Shown here piece after piece: positions 16,506-25,556 of a stretch of DNA of 33,193 nucleotides. Both the position numbers and the translations under genes were made by a program. The DNA comes from Bacteroidetes bacterium UBA4414. GTDB taxonomy: Bacteria; Bacteroidota; Bacteroidia; Chitinophagales; Chitinophagaceae. Location of the stretch: assembly GCA_002389765.1 (NCBI GenBank), contig DGQM01000012.1, positions 240 through 33,432 on the forward strand, read 5' to 3'. The notes under the pieces were generated by a model. The model was not told where the DNA came from. It made no database searches and saw nothing but the letters and a program-made list of their open reading frames with translations. Numbering within the stretch: position 1 is the stretch's first letter; each line of letters starts with the position of its first letter.

Positions 16506-17579
16506 ATGCAGTTTACCGCTTTACAGATAGCAACACTGATACAAGGAAAGATAGAAGGTGACCCTGATGCCAAAGTTGGCACGGTTGCTAAAATAGAAGA
16601 AGCGGGTGAAGGCACACTTAGCTTTATAGCCAATCCTAAATACGAAGAGTATCTATATACAACCAATGCCAGCATATTGATAGTCAATGATTCGCTGGAA
16701 ATAACAGAAAAAGTAAAGCCAACGCTGATACGTGTAAAAGATGCCTACAGCGGCTTCGCATTTCTGTTGGAGAAATACAATGAGATAATATCTAATACGG
16801 GCAAAGTTGGCATAGAAGAACATACACATGTTGCAAAAACTGCAACAATTGGAAACAATGTTTATATAGCTGCATTTTCTTATATAGGCGAAAATGCCAT
16901 TATCGGGAATAATGTAAAAATTTACCCCGGTTGTTATATAGGTGATAACGTTGTAATTAAAGATGATACCAAACTGTTTGCTGGCGTAAAAATATATGAC
17001 GGCTGCGTCATTGGCAGTAGGGTCATTATACACTCTGGCACAGTGGTGGGTGGCGATGGCTTTGGCTTTGCACCTCAAAATGATGGCACATACCGCAAAG
17101 TACCCCAAATAGGCAATGTAATAATAGAAGATGATGTAGAAATTGGCGCTAATACAACTATAGATAGAGCTACAATGGGCTCTACCATTATCAAAAAAGG
17201 CGTAAAACTAGACAATCTTATACAGATAGCTCATAATGTAGAAATAGGTGAAAACACCGTAATTGCAGCACAAACCGGTATATCAGGCAGTACAAAAGTT
17301 GGCAAAAACTGTATAGTTGGCGGACAGGTAGGTATTGTTGGGCACATAACAATTGCAGACGGTACCCGCATCAATGCACAGAGTGGTTTGTCAAAGACAG
17401 TTTCAGAACCAAATACAGCATTAACAGGCTCTCCGGCATACGATTATAAAAGTTCGCTGAAAAGTCAGGCAATTTTTAGAAATTTGCCAGAATTACAGCA
17501 ACGTCTCTTCAAACTGGAAGAAATGGTTGCTGAATTAACATCCCTGTTAAATAAACAACACGTAAAGGAAAACCAGTGA
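16506..17579 (+). CDS. lpxD: UDP-3-O-acylglucosamine N-acyltransferase LpxD
   Basis: LpxD adds the N-linked hydroxyacyl chain to UDP-3-O-acyl-glucosamine, the third step of lipid A synthesis. The 357-residue protein has the N-terminal uridine-binding domain (about 1-100, ending near FAFLLEKYN). A left-handed beta helix of hexapeptide repeats follows (about 103-305). The catalytic His is in IAHNVEIG (H243), and GGDGFGFAP at 182-190 is a conserved family segment. The C-terminal helix (LPELQQRLFKLEEMVAEL) is the trimer extension. The stop overlaps the GTG start of lpxC-fabZ by four bases. Confidence 0.97.
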   Translation: MQFTALQIATLIQGKIEGDPDAKVGTVAKIEEAGEGTLSFIANPKYEEYLYTTNASILIVNDSLEITEKVKPTLIRVKDAYSGFAFLLEKYNEIISNTGKVGIEEHTHVAKTATIGNNVYIAAFSYIGENAIIGNNVKIYPGCYIGDNVVIKDDTKLFAGVKIYDGCVIGSRVIIHSGTVVGGDGFGFAPQNDGTYRKVPQIGNVIIEDDVEIGANTTIDRATMGSTIIKKGVKLDNLIQIAHNVEIGENTVIAAQTGISGSTKVGKNCIVGGQVGIVGHITIADGTRINAQSGLSKTVSEPNTALTGSPAYDYKSSLKSQAIFRNLPELQQRLFKLEEMVAELTSLLNKQHVKENQ

Positions 17580-19042
17580 GTTCGGATACAATAATGCATA
17601 CTGAAACGAAGAAAAAATCGGACGCAGCTTATTCAGCTATTTCATCCGAATATCAGCACACCGTTAAAAGTGCTATATCGCTGCCCGGCGTAGGCCTGCA
17701 TACAGGCGAGCCCGTTACGATGACCCTAAAACCTGCAAATCCCGGCTTCGGTATCAGGTTTCAGCGTATCGACCTTCCTGAAAAGCCAATTGTAAAAGCA
17801 GACTGCGATTATGTGGTAGACACATCGCGCGGTACCACGTTGGAACATAATGGCGCACGTGTAAGTACGGTAGAACATACATTAGCTGCACTAGTTGGTC
17901 TTGGTGTAGATAACGTACTGATAGAGCTTGACGGCCCTGAAGTACCTATCATGGATGGCAGCTCTAAACTATTTATAGAAGCAATAGAAAGTGTAGGTGT
18001 ACTGGCACAGGATGCTAAGCGCATCATCTACTCTATCGATTCAAACATACACTTCTACGACCCTGTTAAGAATGTAGATATGCTGGCTGTTCCGTCAAAC
18101 GAATACCAGATAACTACCATGATTGACTTTAACTCTCCTGTACTGGGCACACAGCACGCAACGCTGAAGCACATATCAGAGTTCAAAGGAGAGATAGCGC
18201 CTTGTCGTACATTCTGCTTCCTGCACGAATTGGAATATTTGCTGGACCACAACCTGATAAAAGGTGGTGACCTGAGCAATGCCATCGTAGTAGTAGATAA
18301 GCCTGTAACACAACCTGAACTGGACAGACTGGCAAAGGTTTTCAATAAGCAAAACATTGAGGTAAAGCAGGAAGGTATCCTGAACAATATTCAATTACAT
18401 TTTACCAACGAACCTGCCAGACATAAACTGCTGGACGTAGTTGGAGATTTGGCACTTGTTGGTTACAATATCCGCGCGCACATCATAGCAAGCCGCCCTG
18501 GCCATGCATCGAATGTAGAGTTTGCTAAGAAAATAAAGCAGTATATCAAAAAGAATAAACACCTTTCTGATGTACCGCATTACGATCCTAACCAACCTGC
18601 TATCTACGATATCACGCAGATAGAAAAAGCACTGCCACATAAGTTCCCGTTCTTGCTGGTAGATAAAATCATTGAGCTAAGCGATAACCACGTTGTGGGT
18701 ATCAAGAATGCAACGTACAATGAGCATTTCTTCCAAGGACACTTCCCGGGCAATCCTGTAATGCCGGGTGTATTACAAATTGAAGCACTTGCACAAACCG
18801 GTGGTATCCTTGCGTTGAATAACTACAGCGATCCTGAAAATTACGATACTTACTTCCTGAAAATAGACAAGGTAAAGTTCAAACACAAAGTAACGCCAGG
18901 CGATACGTTGATATTGAAACTTGACTTAATGAATCCTATACGTCGCGGTATCTGCGAAATGCGAGGCTCTGTATACGTGGGTAATAAACTGGTAACTGAA
19001 GCCGAATTGGTAGCTCAAATAGTAAGAAAAGACAAAAGATGA
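17576..19042 (+). CDS. lpxC/fabZ: Fused LpxC deacetylase and FabZ dehydratase
   Basis: The 488-residue bifunctional protein joins the committed lipid A step with fatty-acid elongation. The N-terminal LpxC part (about 28-325) removes acetate from UDP-3-O-acyl-GlcNAc. Its zinc ligands are in STVEHTLAAL (H101, with E100 as base) and ARHKLLDVVGDL (H283, D287), and the general-acid His is in RPGHASN (H310). The FabZ part (about 345-488) dehydrates 3-hydroxyacyl-ACP, with H389 in GHFPGNPVMPGV and E403 in QIEALAQTGG. The fusion is known in Bacteroidota and balances the shared hydroxyacyl-ACP pool. The start is either GTG at 17576, overlapping lpxD by four bases, or ATG at 17594. The stop overlaps lpxA by four bases. 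Confidence 0.97.
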   Translation: MSSDTIMHTETKKKSDAAYSAISSEYQHTVKSAISLPGVGLHTGEPVTMTLKPANPGFGIRFQRIDLPEKPIVKADCDYVVDTSRGTTLEHNGARVSTVEHTLAALVGLGVDNVLIELDGPEVPIMDGSSKLFIEAIESVGVLAQDAKRIIYSIDSNIHFYDPVKNVDMLAVPSNEYQITTMIDFNSPVLGTQHATLKHISEFKGEIAPCRTFCFLHELEYLLDHNLIKGGDLSNAIVVVDKPVTQPELDRLAKVFNKQNIEVKQEGILNNIQLHFTNEPARHKLLDVVGDLALVGYNIRAHIIASRPGHASNVEFAKKIKQYIKKNKHLSDVPHYDPNQPAIYDITQIEKALPHKFPFLLVDKIIELSDNHVVGIKNATYNEHFFQGHFPGNPVMPGVLQIEALAQTGGILALNNYSDPENYDTYFLKIDKVKFKHKVTPGDTLILKLDLMNPIRRGICEMRGSVYVGNKLVTEAELVAQIVRKDKR

Positions 19043-19839
19043 TTCACCCACTTACGTACATCCATCCGGACGCTAAAATCGGCCCGAATGTAAAAATAGA
19101 CCCGTTCACAACGGTTCATAAAAATGTGGAGATTGGCGAAGGAACATGGATTGGTTCTAACGTTACCATAATGGAAGGTGCACGAATAGGCAAAAACTGT
19201 CGCATATTTCCAAGCTCAGTAGTGTCTGCAATACCACAGGATTTAAAATACAAAGGCGAGGAAACGCTTACTATAATTGGTGATAACACAACCATTCGTG
19301 AGTGTGTGACCATCAACCGTGGCACTATAGACCGTGGTAAAACCAAGATAGGCAACAATTGCCTTATCATGGCTTATTCTCACGTTGCGCACGACTGCGA
19401 AATAGGCAATCACTGCATATTCTCAAACAATACTACACTGGCTGGCCACATCACCATTGGCGACTATGTAGTACTTGCAGGTCTTACTGCTGTTCAGCAG
19501 TTTGTACGTATCGGCTCTCATGCTTTTGTAACAGGTGGTTCACTTGTGCGTAAAGATGTTCCTCCGTATGTAAAAGCTGCGCGCGAACCATTGTCTTACG
19601 TAGGTGTGAACTCAGTAGGTTTGAAACGTCGTGGTTACGACATTGACAAAATCAATCACATTCTGGATATATACCGTATACTGTTTGTTCGTGGTTATAA
19701 TGTTTCTAAAGCATTAGATATCATCGAGGCAGAGATACCGGTATCTGACGAGCGTGATGAAATCATATCATTTGTACGCGATACAGGTCGTGGTATCATG
19801 AAAGGCTATAGCAGAAGGCTGAATGAAGATATCTCTTGA
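19039..19839 (+). CDS. lpxA: Acyl-ACP:UDP-GlcNAc O-acyltransferase LpxA
   Basis: LpxA transfers a 3-hydroxyacyl chain from ACP to O-3 of UDP-GlcNAc, the first lipid A step. At 266 residues it is of normal length. The left-handed beta helix runs from about 5 to 185, with the catalytic His in SHVAHDCEIGNHC (H118, with H115 beside it). The GHITIGDYVVLAGLTAVQQFVRIG stretch is the most conserved part, and the C-terminal helical domain (about 190-266) is present. The ATG overlaps the lpxC-fabZ stop (ATGA). The 3' end overlaps the ABC ATPase gene by 17 bases, so the four genes from lpxD onward are probably one coupled unit. Confidence 0.97.
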   Translation: MIHPLTYIHPDAKIGPNVKIDPFTTVHKNVEIGEGTWIGSNVTIMEGARIGKNCRIFPSSVVSAIPQDLKYKGEETLTIIGDNTTIRECVTINRGTIDRGKTKIGNNCLIMAYSHVAHDCEIGNHCIFSNNTTLAGHITIGDYVVLAGLTAVQQFVRIGSHAFVTGGSLVRKDVPPYVKAAREPLSYVGVNSVGLKRRGYDIDKINHILDIYRILFVRGYNVSKALDIIEAEIPVSDERDEIISFVRDTGRGIMKGYSRRLNEDIS

Positions 19840-20440
19840 GAACATAAGCAAACGTTTTCAAAGGCACTGGATATTTAAGGACATCAGTTATTCCTTCACT
19901 TCACCCGGCGCATATGCATTGCTTGGTGCAAACGGTAGCGGTAAATCTACCCTATTGCGCATTATTGCAGGTATGCAAAGCCCCAGCAAGGGAAAAGTTA
20001 TTTATGAGAATGGCTCGGCTCTTGTTGAGCTTAATCAGGTATTCCCTTATATCAGCTTCACCGCGCCGGGGCAAGAGATAATAGAAGAACTGACATTGCA
20101 GGAGTTTTTGCAATTTCACTTTAGCTTCAAAAAACCGTTGCAGGGTTTAGATATCCCTTCTATTATTAAGCTCACAGGACTGGAACAAAGTGCGCATAAG
20201 CCTATCGGAGATTACTCTTCAGGCATGAAGCAACGTGTAAAATTGGCACAAGCCATATTTTCTGATACACCTATACTGCTGCTAGATGAACCATGTACGA
20301 ATCTTGACCAACAAGGAGTAGAACAATACACCACTTGGATAGAACAATACAGCAAGGGGCGCATGGTCATTGTAGCGTCAAACGATGTGCGCGAATACTT
20401 TTTCTGTAAAGAAACCGTTGCAGTAGAAGATTACAAATAG
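19823..20440 (+). CDS. Lone ABC transporter ATPase coupled to lpxA
   Basis: This is a compact 205-residue ATP-binding subunit. Walker A is GANGSGKS (35-42), the signature is YSSGMKQR (131-138), Walker B is ILLLDEP (151-157), and the D-loop is NLDQQG. The switch position after Walker B reads IVASNDVREYF, so Asn187 stands where most ABC ATPases have His. The expected Q-loop region (FTAPGQEIIEELT) is also atypical. No permease gene is adjacent; the next gene is an MFS protein. The start lies inside lpxA (17-base overlap), so its supply is tied to lipid A enzymes. A role in lipid A or envelope export is a guess. A GldA-type or CcmA-type ATPase is an alternative. Confidence 0.88.
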   Translation: MKISLENISKRFQRHWIFKDISYSFTSPGAYALLGANGSGKSTLLRIIAGMQSPSKGKVIYENGSALVELNQVFPYISFTAPGQEIIEELTLQEFLQFHFSFKKPLQGLDIPSIIKLTGLEQSAHKPIGDYSSGMKQRVKLAQAIFSDTPILLLDEPCTNLDQQGVEQYTTWIEQYSKGRMVIVASNDVREYFFCKETVAVEDYK

Positions 20441-20476
20441 TTCTTAGCTGCACTATCTGTATCTTTAATCATCCCG

Positions 20477-21697
20477 ATGAAGAAGATTGCCAATATTTAT
20501 AAACAAGCATATAGCGGATTGTCTTCTGCTACGTGGTGGCTTTCTTTTGTAATGCTCGTCAATCGTATGGGGACGATGGTACTGCCTTTCATGACATTGT
20601 ACCTTACTGAAAGCAAAGATTACAGTGTTGGTAAAGCAGGCTTGGTAGTTAGCATTTTCGGTATCGGGTCTATCTGTGGCGGTTTTATTGGCGGCAAGCT
20701 GACAGACAAGTTTGGCTTCTATTATTTACAGCTATCTGCATTACTTGGTGGCGGTACGTTGTTCATTGCTTTAGGGCAAATGACAAGCTTACCGAGTATC
20801 TGTATTACTACTTTCTTTCTAAGTCTTGTAAACGAATCTTTCCGTCCTGCAAATGCAGCAGCCATAGCGCATTATAGCAAAGAAGAAAACAGAACACGCT
20901 CCTACTCGCTCAATCGCCTCGCTATCAATCTTGGTTGGGCGGCAGGCGGTGCATTGGGCGGCTTTATTGCATCAAAGAATTACGAACTACTGTTTTGGAT
21001 AGATGGACTTACAAATATCATTGCAGCTATGCTATTATGGCTATTGCTGGCACCATCTAAAAACAAAGCAACGGCTGCAAAACCTGTAAAGCAAGAAGGT
21101 GTAATTGCAAATTCAGCGTACAAAGACAAACCGTATCTGGCATTTATAGCACTCACTATTGTGTTTTCTTATAGCTTCTTTCAGTTGTTTACCACCATGC
21201 CTGTGTTTTACAGAAAGGAACTGCACCTAACAGAGTTTTATATCGGGCTCATCATGGCATTCAACGGCATACTGATAGCCTTATTTGAAATGGTAATCGT
21301 TCACAATCTGGAAGGGAAAAGACACGTACTGCAATACATCATGTGGGGCGTAGCACTAACGGGAGTTTCGTTTGCGATGTTCAATGTATTTCCGGGAGCA
21401 GAGCTGCTCGCTATTTCGTCTATGTTCATCTGCACAGTAGGTGAAGTATTAGCAATGCCATTCATGAATACATTCTGGATCAGCAGGTCTACAGCCGCGA
21501 ACAGAGGACAATATGCCGGCTTATATACTATATGCTGGAGTACTGCACAGGTATTAGGTCCGTCTTCGGGTGCATATATTGCTGAGCAATGGGGCTTCAA
21601 CGCACTTTGGTGGTTTATTGGTGGTATATGCTTCATTGCAGCTATTGGCTACAAAATGCTTTACAATCACCTCAACAAGCAAGCAGCTATTGCTTAG
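20477..21697 (+). CDS. MFS transporter, substrate unknown
   Basis: This 406-residue inner-membrane carrier has about 12 predicted helices. Motif A after helix 2 is GGFIGGKLTDKFGFYY, and helix 4-5 features (NRLAINLGWAAGGALGGFIA) resemble motif C of efflux carriers. A hydrophilic loop at about 195-215 separates the two six-helix halves. It differs strongly from the TCR/Tet-type carrier at 1436. It lies 36 bases after the ABC ATPase gene, so it may be co-transcribed with the lpx genes. Its stop overlaps the stop of the convergent trifunctional gene by sharing TTAG. Substrate classes such as sugars, drugs or lipids cannot be separated from the sequence. Confidence 0.85.
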   Translation: MKKIANIYKQAYSGLSSATWWLSFVMLVNRMGTMVLPFMTLYLTESKDYSVGKAGLVVSIFGIGSICGGFIGGKLTDKFGFYYLQLSALLGGGTLFIALGQMTSLPSICITTFFLSLVNESFRPANAAAIAHYSKEENRTRSYSLNRLAINLGWAAGGALGGFIASKNYELLFWIDGLTNIIAAMLLWLLLAPSKNKATAAKPVKQEGVIANSAYKDKPYLAFIALTIVFSYSFFQLFTTMPVFYRKELHLTEFYIGLIMAFNGILIALFEMVIVHNLEGKRHVLQYIMWGVALTGVSFAMFNVFPGAELLAISSMFICTVGEVLAMPFMNTFWISRSTAANRGQYAGLYTICWSTAQVLGPSSGAYIAEQWGFNALWWFIGGICFIAAIGYKMLYNHLNKQAAIA

Positions 21698-24600
21698 TTT
21701 ATTTTTCTGAGTACAAATATCAGATTGGCAGTAAACTTAGCATTATCCAGCACCTCTATTGTCATATGATGCTGTTGAGCAAATTGCTCTACAAATGCCC
21801 TGCTGATATAATGTAGTTCGTTCTGCGTCTTGTTGAAACCGAAAATCTTTGTGCTGAAAAGCTCTGTAAGTTTAGTGCCTTTAATACGGTCTTGCAGTTC
21901 GGCTACACCATCTCGTATTATCAATGTGCCTTTGCTGTTCAATGCAGACACGCATTGCTCCAGCAATGCACTTTGCTGTTCAGGCAACAGATAGTGCAGC
22001 ACATCGCTGATTATGATACCATCGCAAGCTTGCAGATGCAGTTTGGTCACATCGCCCTGCATAAAGTTGATACGCTCATCTCTCAGGAAATTGCCTTGCG
22101 CTGTTTCTATCTTCTCGCTGTCATAATCTACCCCGGTAAAACTTCTGCCAGGTGCAGCCCAGTGCAACATATAAGTCATGAAACCATAACCACAACCCAA
22201 ATCATAAAACGAACCTTCTCTTGGCAAGAGCTTGTGGAATGGCTCATAATAATCTTCCAACTTGGTCTTAATGCGGCAATACCATTCTGTAACAGGCCCT
22301 TTAAAAGTATAACTGCGTATCAGTTGCTCTTTAAAGTACTTCGGTGTCTGGTCTTTTTCTTTTATATCGTCCAGCTCTTTACGCATCCACCTGCCTATCA
22401 ACTTAGCGCGTTCAGAATAAGTAGTGCCATAGTCTGTGCTATCAGGCGCCACACGTTCACGTATATAAACCGAACAAGTCCCGTCTTTCAGCAACCAGTC
22501 TCCTTTTTGCATAGTGTAGCCTACACCATGTAGTATAAGTGGTACAATATCCAGTTTCAGTTTCTCTGCTATGTAGAAAGCTCCTTTATGGAAACGTTTG
22601 ATAGTATCATCGTAGCTACGTGTACCTTCCGGAAAGACTACGATAGAATACCCCCTGTTTACCAAATCCTGCAATGGCTCAAGGCTATCTTCCGCACCTT
22701 CAGCTACAGGATAGTATTCTGCCATACGCACTACTGCACCAAATACGGGACTGCGCCACACCCATTTGTTCGTAAGCAATACCAGCTTAGGGTGCAGCAT
22801 GGTTGTTACCAGTATATCTAAGAAAGATGAGTGATTGGCTATATAAACAGCGGGTTTCTGGAAATCTTCTTTAAACGGATTGAACACACGCTTTTTCACA
22901 TTGCCCATTATATACATCATGCTCCATGTATAGCGACTTACCCAAGCGTGAAACCAATACTTAGCTTTTTCACGGTTAAATGGCCATAGCTTGGTAAGTA
23001 TGATGCCCAGAATGGTTAGCACCATTGAACCTGTGAAGAAGTAGGCAAAAGCAAACACAGATATGAAGAAACTACGCAGTGTGAAAGGCAAAAACTTCTT
23101 ATCTGCTCTGTTTTGTATAAACCAATTGAACAGGAAAGGCTGCAATACCTGCGATACAAACAATACACAAACCAAGCCCGTAACAGATATGAAAGCAATT
23201 GAACGCAAAGCAGGATGTTTTGCCAGCAGCAATACGCCCAAACCTATTATTACAGTGAGTACAGATACATATACCGCGGCGCGGGTAGATTCCAGTTTGT
23301 TTCTGCCTGTTCGGTATTTCTCTATCAGCCCATCCATGGTAAAGATGGTATAGTCATCACCGAGGCCAAAGATGAGGGAAGAGATAATGATGTTTACGAT
23401 ATTGAACTGTAAGCCGAGTAAAGACATCAACCCCAATATCCATATCCACGATATAGCCATCGGCAGGAATGCAATGATGGCAAGCTCTATACGACCATAC
23501 CCTATCAACAATGCAAAGAATACAATGAGAGAAGAATAGACTGCAATGTTTGTAAAGTCTTTATTCAATATGCCTACCAGTTGCGTTGCGCCCTGCTGAC
23601 GGTCTGTTACAGTTACATTCTCAATGCCATTTAGATACTCAAATACTTGCTGTCTGTTTTCCTGCGCTACTTTCAGCGATGCAATGGCATAGTGGTTACT
23701 GCTATCTGAAGAGAAACCTCCGGGGAATAGTGACTTCAATACGGTAACCGTTTCACTATTGAATGGCTGATAGGTTTGGTTGATAACATTGCCAAACCCT
23801 GCGAAGGCATCTTTACTGAATCCGTTTGCTGATGCGGCGTTGTTTACATCACTTAATACAGCAGCTTGCTTATCTGATGTCCAATAGTTCTTCCAACGTT
23901 CTATCCGCTTGTTTTGTTCTGCCAGCGATGGTATCAGTGTTACGGGATTAGATGCGCTACGCACCCAGCCTTTTGCTGTCAGCTCATCAATCTTAGTAGT
24001 AGCAGCTTCCAGCTTTTGTAATGCCTTTTCCTGATTAGTTTCATTAGCAACCACAAAAACACTACTCAGTGCAACAGCATTATACCTGCTCACTTCCTCT
24101 TGTGCTTTCTCTAGCTTAGGAGACAAGTAGTTCAGATGCATCAGGTTGCTATCAAAGGACACACCGTCTATACACTTATACATGATAGGTGTTAGCAAAA
24201 TAATACCCAATACCAGCCACTTATTCTTTTCAGGTTGCCACTTCCCTATTCTATCGAAGATCGTATTCTGATGTGCATAGTTGGCGGCACCTATAGGTAA
24301 GTGTGGCAAAAATATCAAGGTGCATAATGCTGCACCCGCTAGGCTCACCGCTGCAAACAAGCCTAAATCTTGCAGTATAGGTGTTGACACAAACCGCAAC
24401 GACAGGAATGCAGCAATCGTAGTAAAGCTGCCAATCGTCAAGGGATTTGCCATTTCGCTAACAGCCTCCTTAATATTGCTTGAATGTCTTGTATGCGCAA
24501 GGAAGTGTATGGAAAAGTCTATAGCTATACCCAATATAATAGCACCTGCCCCCAATGCAATTACCGCTATAGAGCCTTGTACCAAATACATGACAGCAAG

Positions 24601-25527
24601 ACCACTTAGCGCACCGTACACTACAGGCACCAACAATATTAGTGGCGTCCTTTTCTTCCTGAAGAAGTAATAAGTAAGTGCCAACAGCAACACAATTGTA
24701 ACCGATAATGTTACAATTGTATCCGTTTGTAACTGCGATGCATTACCAGCTGCTACAGCAGGTCCGCCAAAATAAGCTATGTGAATACCCTGATGCTTTG
24801 CCTGCCATTCGTCGGTCAGGTCATCTACCTTGCTGAATAGCTTTGCATTCTTCCCTGTTTGAGAAGCTTTGTATTTTGACTTCAGGAAGAAAGTAAGATT
24901 GCGTTGATTGTTATTGAACAGATAACCCTCGTAGGTTTCGTAGTTAGGATCTATCTGCAATGTCTTAAGCTTTGCCCATACAAGACCGGATATGCCAACA
25001 GGATCTTGTGCTACCAGTGTTTTGTAGAACGTACCAGCAGGAGAAAGCAATAGCTTCCTGTTACGCTCCAATGTTTGCTGAATGCGTTCTGTTTGCAGAA
25101 GCGTATCCAGCGTTTTGTAATCATTATCATTCAGGAAGAGCGGCAGGTTGTTTTGTATAATATTAACCAATGCTTCTTCGTATCCACCTCCGGGCTGCAG
25201 CATTACAGTGTCTACCCACTCTGCACATTCTTTTTGCAATTGTTCCTGATAATAACCTGCTGCACTTATCAGGCTGTCAGGGTCTGTTTTTGTACTGTCT
25301 GTAAAAGACATCATAAACACTACCTGCTCCCCTGCCTGTGTATTACTGATAACATTATTCATGGCCTTAATAGCCTTGCTATCGGGCAACATACTGGTGA
25401 TGTCTTCCTTCAGCCCGACACGGCTGGCAAGAAAACCTAACAACAGAAAGCTACTTATGAATATAGTCCAATAGAGCTTTTTGTTGCGGGCAAAGAAATT
25501 ATATAGAGATACAAATATTACCTGCAT
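21694..25527 (-). CDS. Trifunctional MMPL transporter, PlsC acyltransferase and SAM methyltransferase
   Basis: The 1277-residue protein has three parts. Residues 1-850 form an RND/MMPL-type transporter: helix 1 at about 19-36, a periplasmic loop starting with DITSMLPDS, then five helices at 270-410. The pattern repeats (helix 434-450, loop, helices 660-800). Charged residues sit in GIAIDFSIHFLAH (D337) and GLGDDYTIF (D724/D725), where RND pumps carry proton-relay Asp. Residues about 880-1055 form a PlsC-type acyltransferase with NHSSFLD (898-904, HX4D) and FPEGTRS (965-971). Residues about 1085-1277 form a class I methyltransferase with YDLGCGYGFMTY (motif I). A lipid acylation, methylation and export pathway is inferred. 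I recall this architecture as a named database family without biochemical proof. The gene follows namZ by 29 bases. Confidence 0.9.
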   Translation of the reverse strand: MQVIFVSLYNFFARNKKLYWTIFISSFLLLGFLASRVGLKEDITSMLPDSKAIKAMNNVISNTQAGEQVVFMMSFTDSTKTDPDSLISAAGYYQEQLQKECAEWVDTVMLQPGGGYEEALVNIIQNNLPLFLNDNDYKTLDTLLQTERIQQTLERNRKLLLSPAGTFYKTLVAQDPVGISGLVWAKLKTLQIDPNYETYEGYLFNNNQRNLTFFLKSKYKASQTGKNAKLFSKVDDLTDEWQAKHQGIHIAYFGGPAVAAGNASQLQTDTIVTLSVTIVLLLALTYYFFRKKRTPLILLVPVVYGALSGLAVMYLVQGSIAVIALGAGAIILGIAIDFSIHFLAHTRHSSNIKEAVSEMANPLTIGSFTTIAAFLSLRFVSTPILQDLGLFAAVSLAGAALCTLIFLPHLPIGAANYAHQNTIFDRIGKWQPEKNKWLVLGIILLTPIMYKCIDGVSFDSNLMHLNYLSPKLEKAQEEVSRYNAVALSSVFVVANETNQEKALQKLEAATTKIDELTAKGWVRSASNPVTLIPSLAEQNKRIERWKNYWTSDKQAAVLSDVNNAASANGFSKDAFAGFGNVINQTYQPFNSETVTVLKSLFPGGFSSDSSNHYAIASLKVAQENRQQVFEYLNGIENVTVTDRQQGATQLVGILNKDFTNIAVYSSLIVFFALLIGYGRIELAIIAFLPMAISWIWILGLMSLLGLQFNIVNIIISSLIFGLGDDYTIFTMDGLIEKYRTGRNKLESTRAAVYVSVLTVIIGLGVLLLAKHPALRSIAFISVTGLVCVLFVSQVLQPFLFNWFIQNRADKKFLPFTLRSFFISVFAFAYFFTGSMVLTILGIILTKLWPFNREKAKYWFHAWVSRYTWSMMYIMGNVKKRVFNPFKEDFQKPAVYIANHSSFLDILVTTMLHPKLVLLTNKWVWRSPVFGAVVRMAEYYPVAEGAEDSLEPLQDLVNRGYSIVVFPEGTRSYDDTIKRFHKGAFYIAEKLKLDIVPLILHGVGYTMQKGDWLLKDGTCSVYIRERVAPDSTDYGTTYSERAKLIGRWMRKELDDIKEKDQTPKYFKEQLIRSYTFKGPVTEWYCRIKTKLEDYYEPFHKLLPREGSFYDLGCGYGFMTYMLHWAAPGRSFTGVDYDSEKIETAQGNFLRDERINFMQGDVTKLHLQACDGIIISDVLHYLLPEQQSALLEQCVSALNSKGTLIIRDGVAELQDRIKGTKLTELFSTKIFGFNKTQNELHYISRAFVEQFAQQHHMTIEVLDNAKFTANLIFVLRKIN

Positions 25528-25556
25528 GGGTAGATTTACGTAAGGGGCAAAAACTA

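Noticed and set aside
19823..20440. Calling the ABC ATPase GldA of the gliding machinery
   Set aside because: No GldF or GldG-like membrane genes are adjacent, and the switch residue and length differ from what I would expect for GldA.
21892..22533. 213-codon plus-strand open frame inside the trifunctional gene
   Set aside because: It is antisense to the well-conserved PlsC and methyltransferase domains, and its composition (many Gln, His, Ile, Tyr) is typical of a shadow frame.
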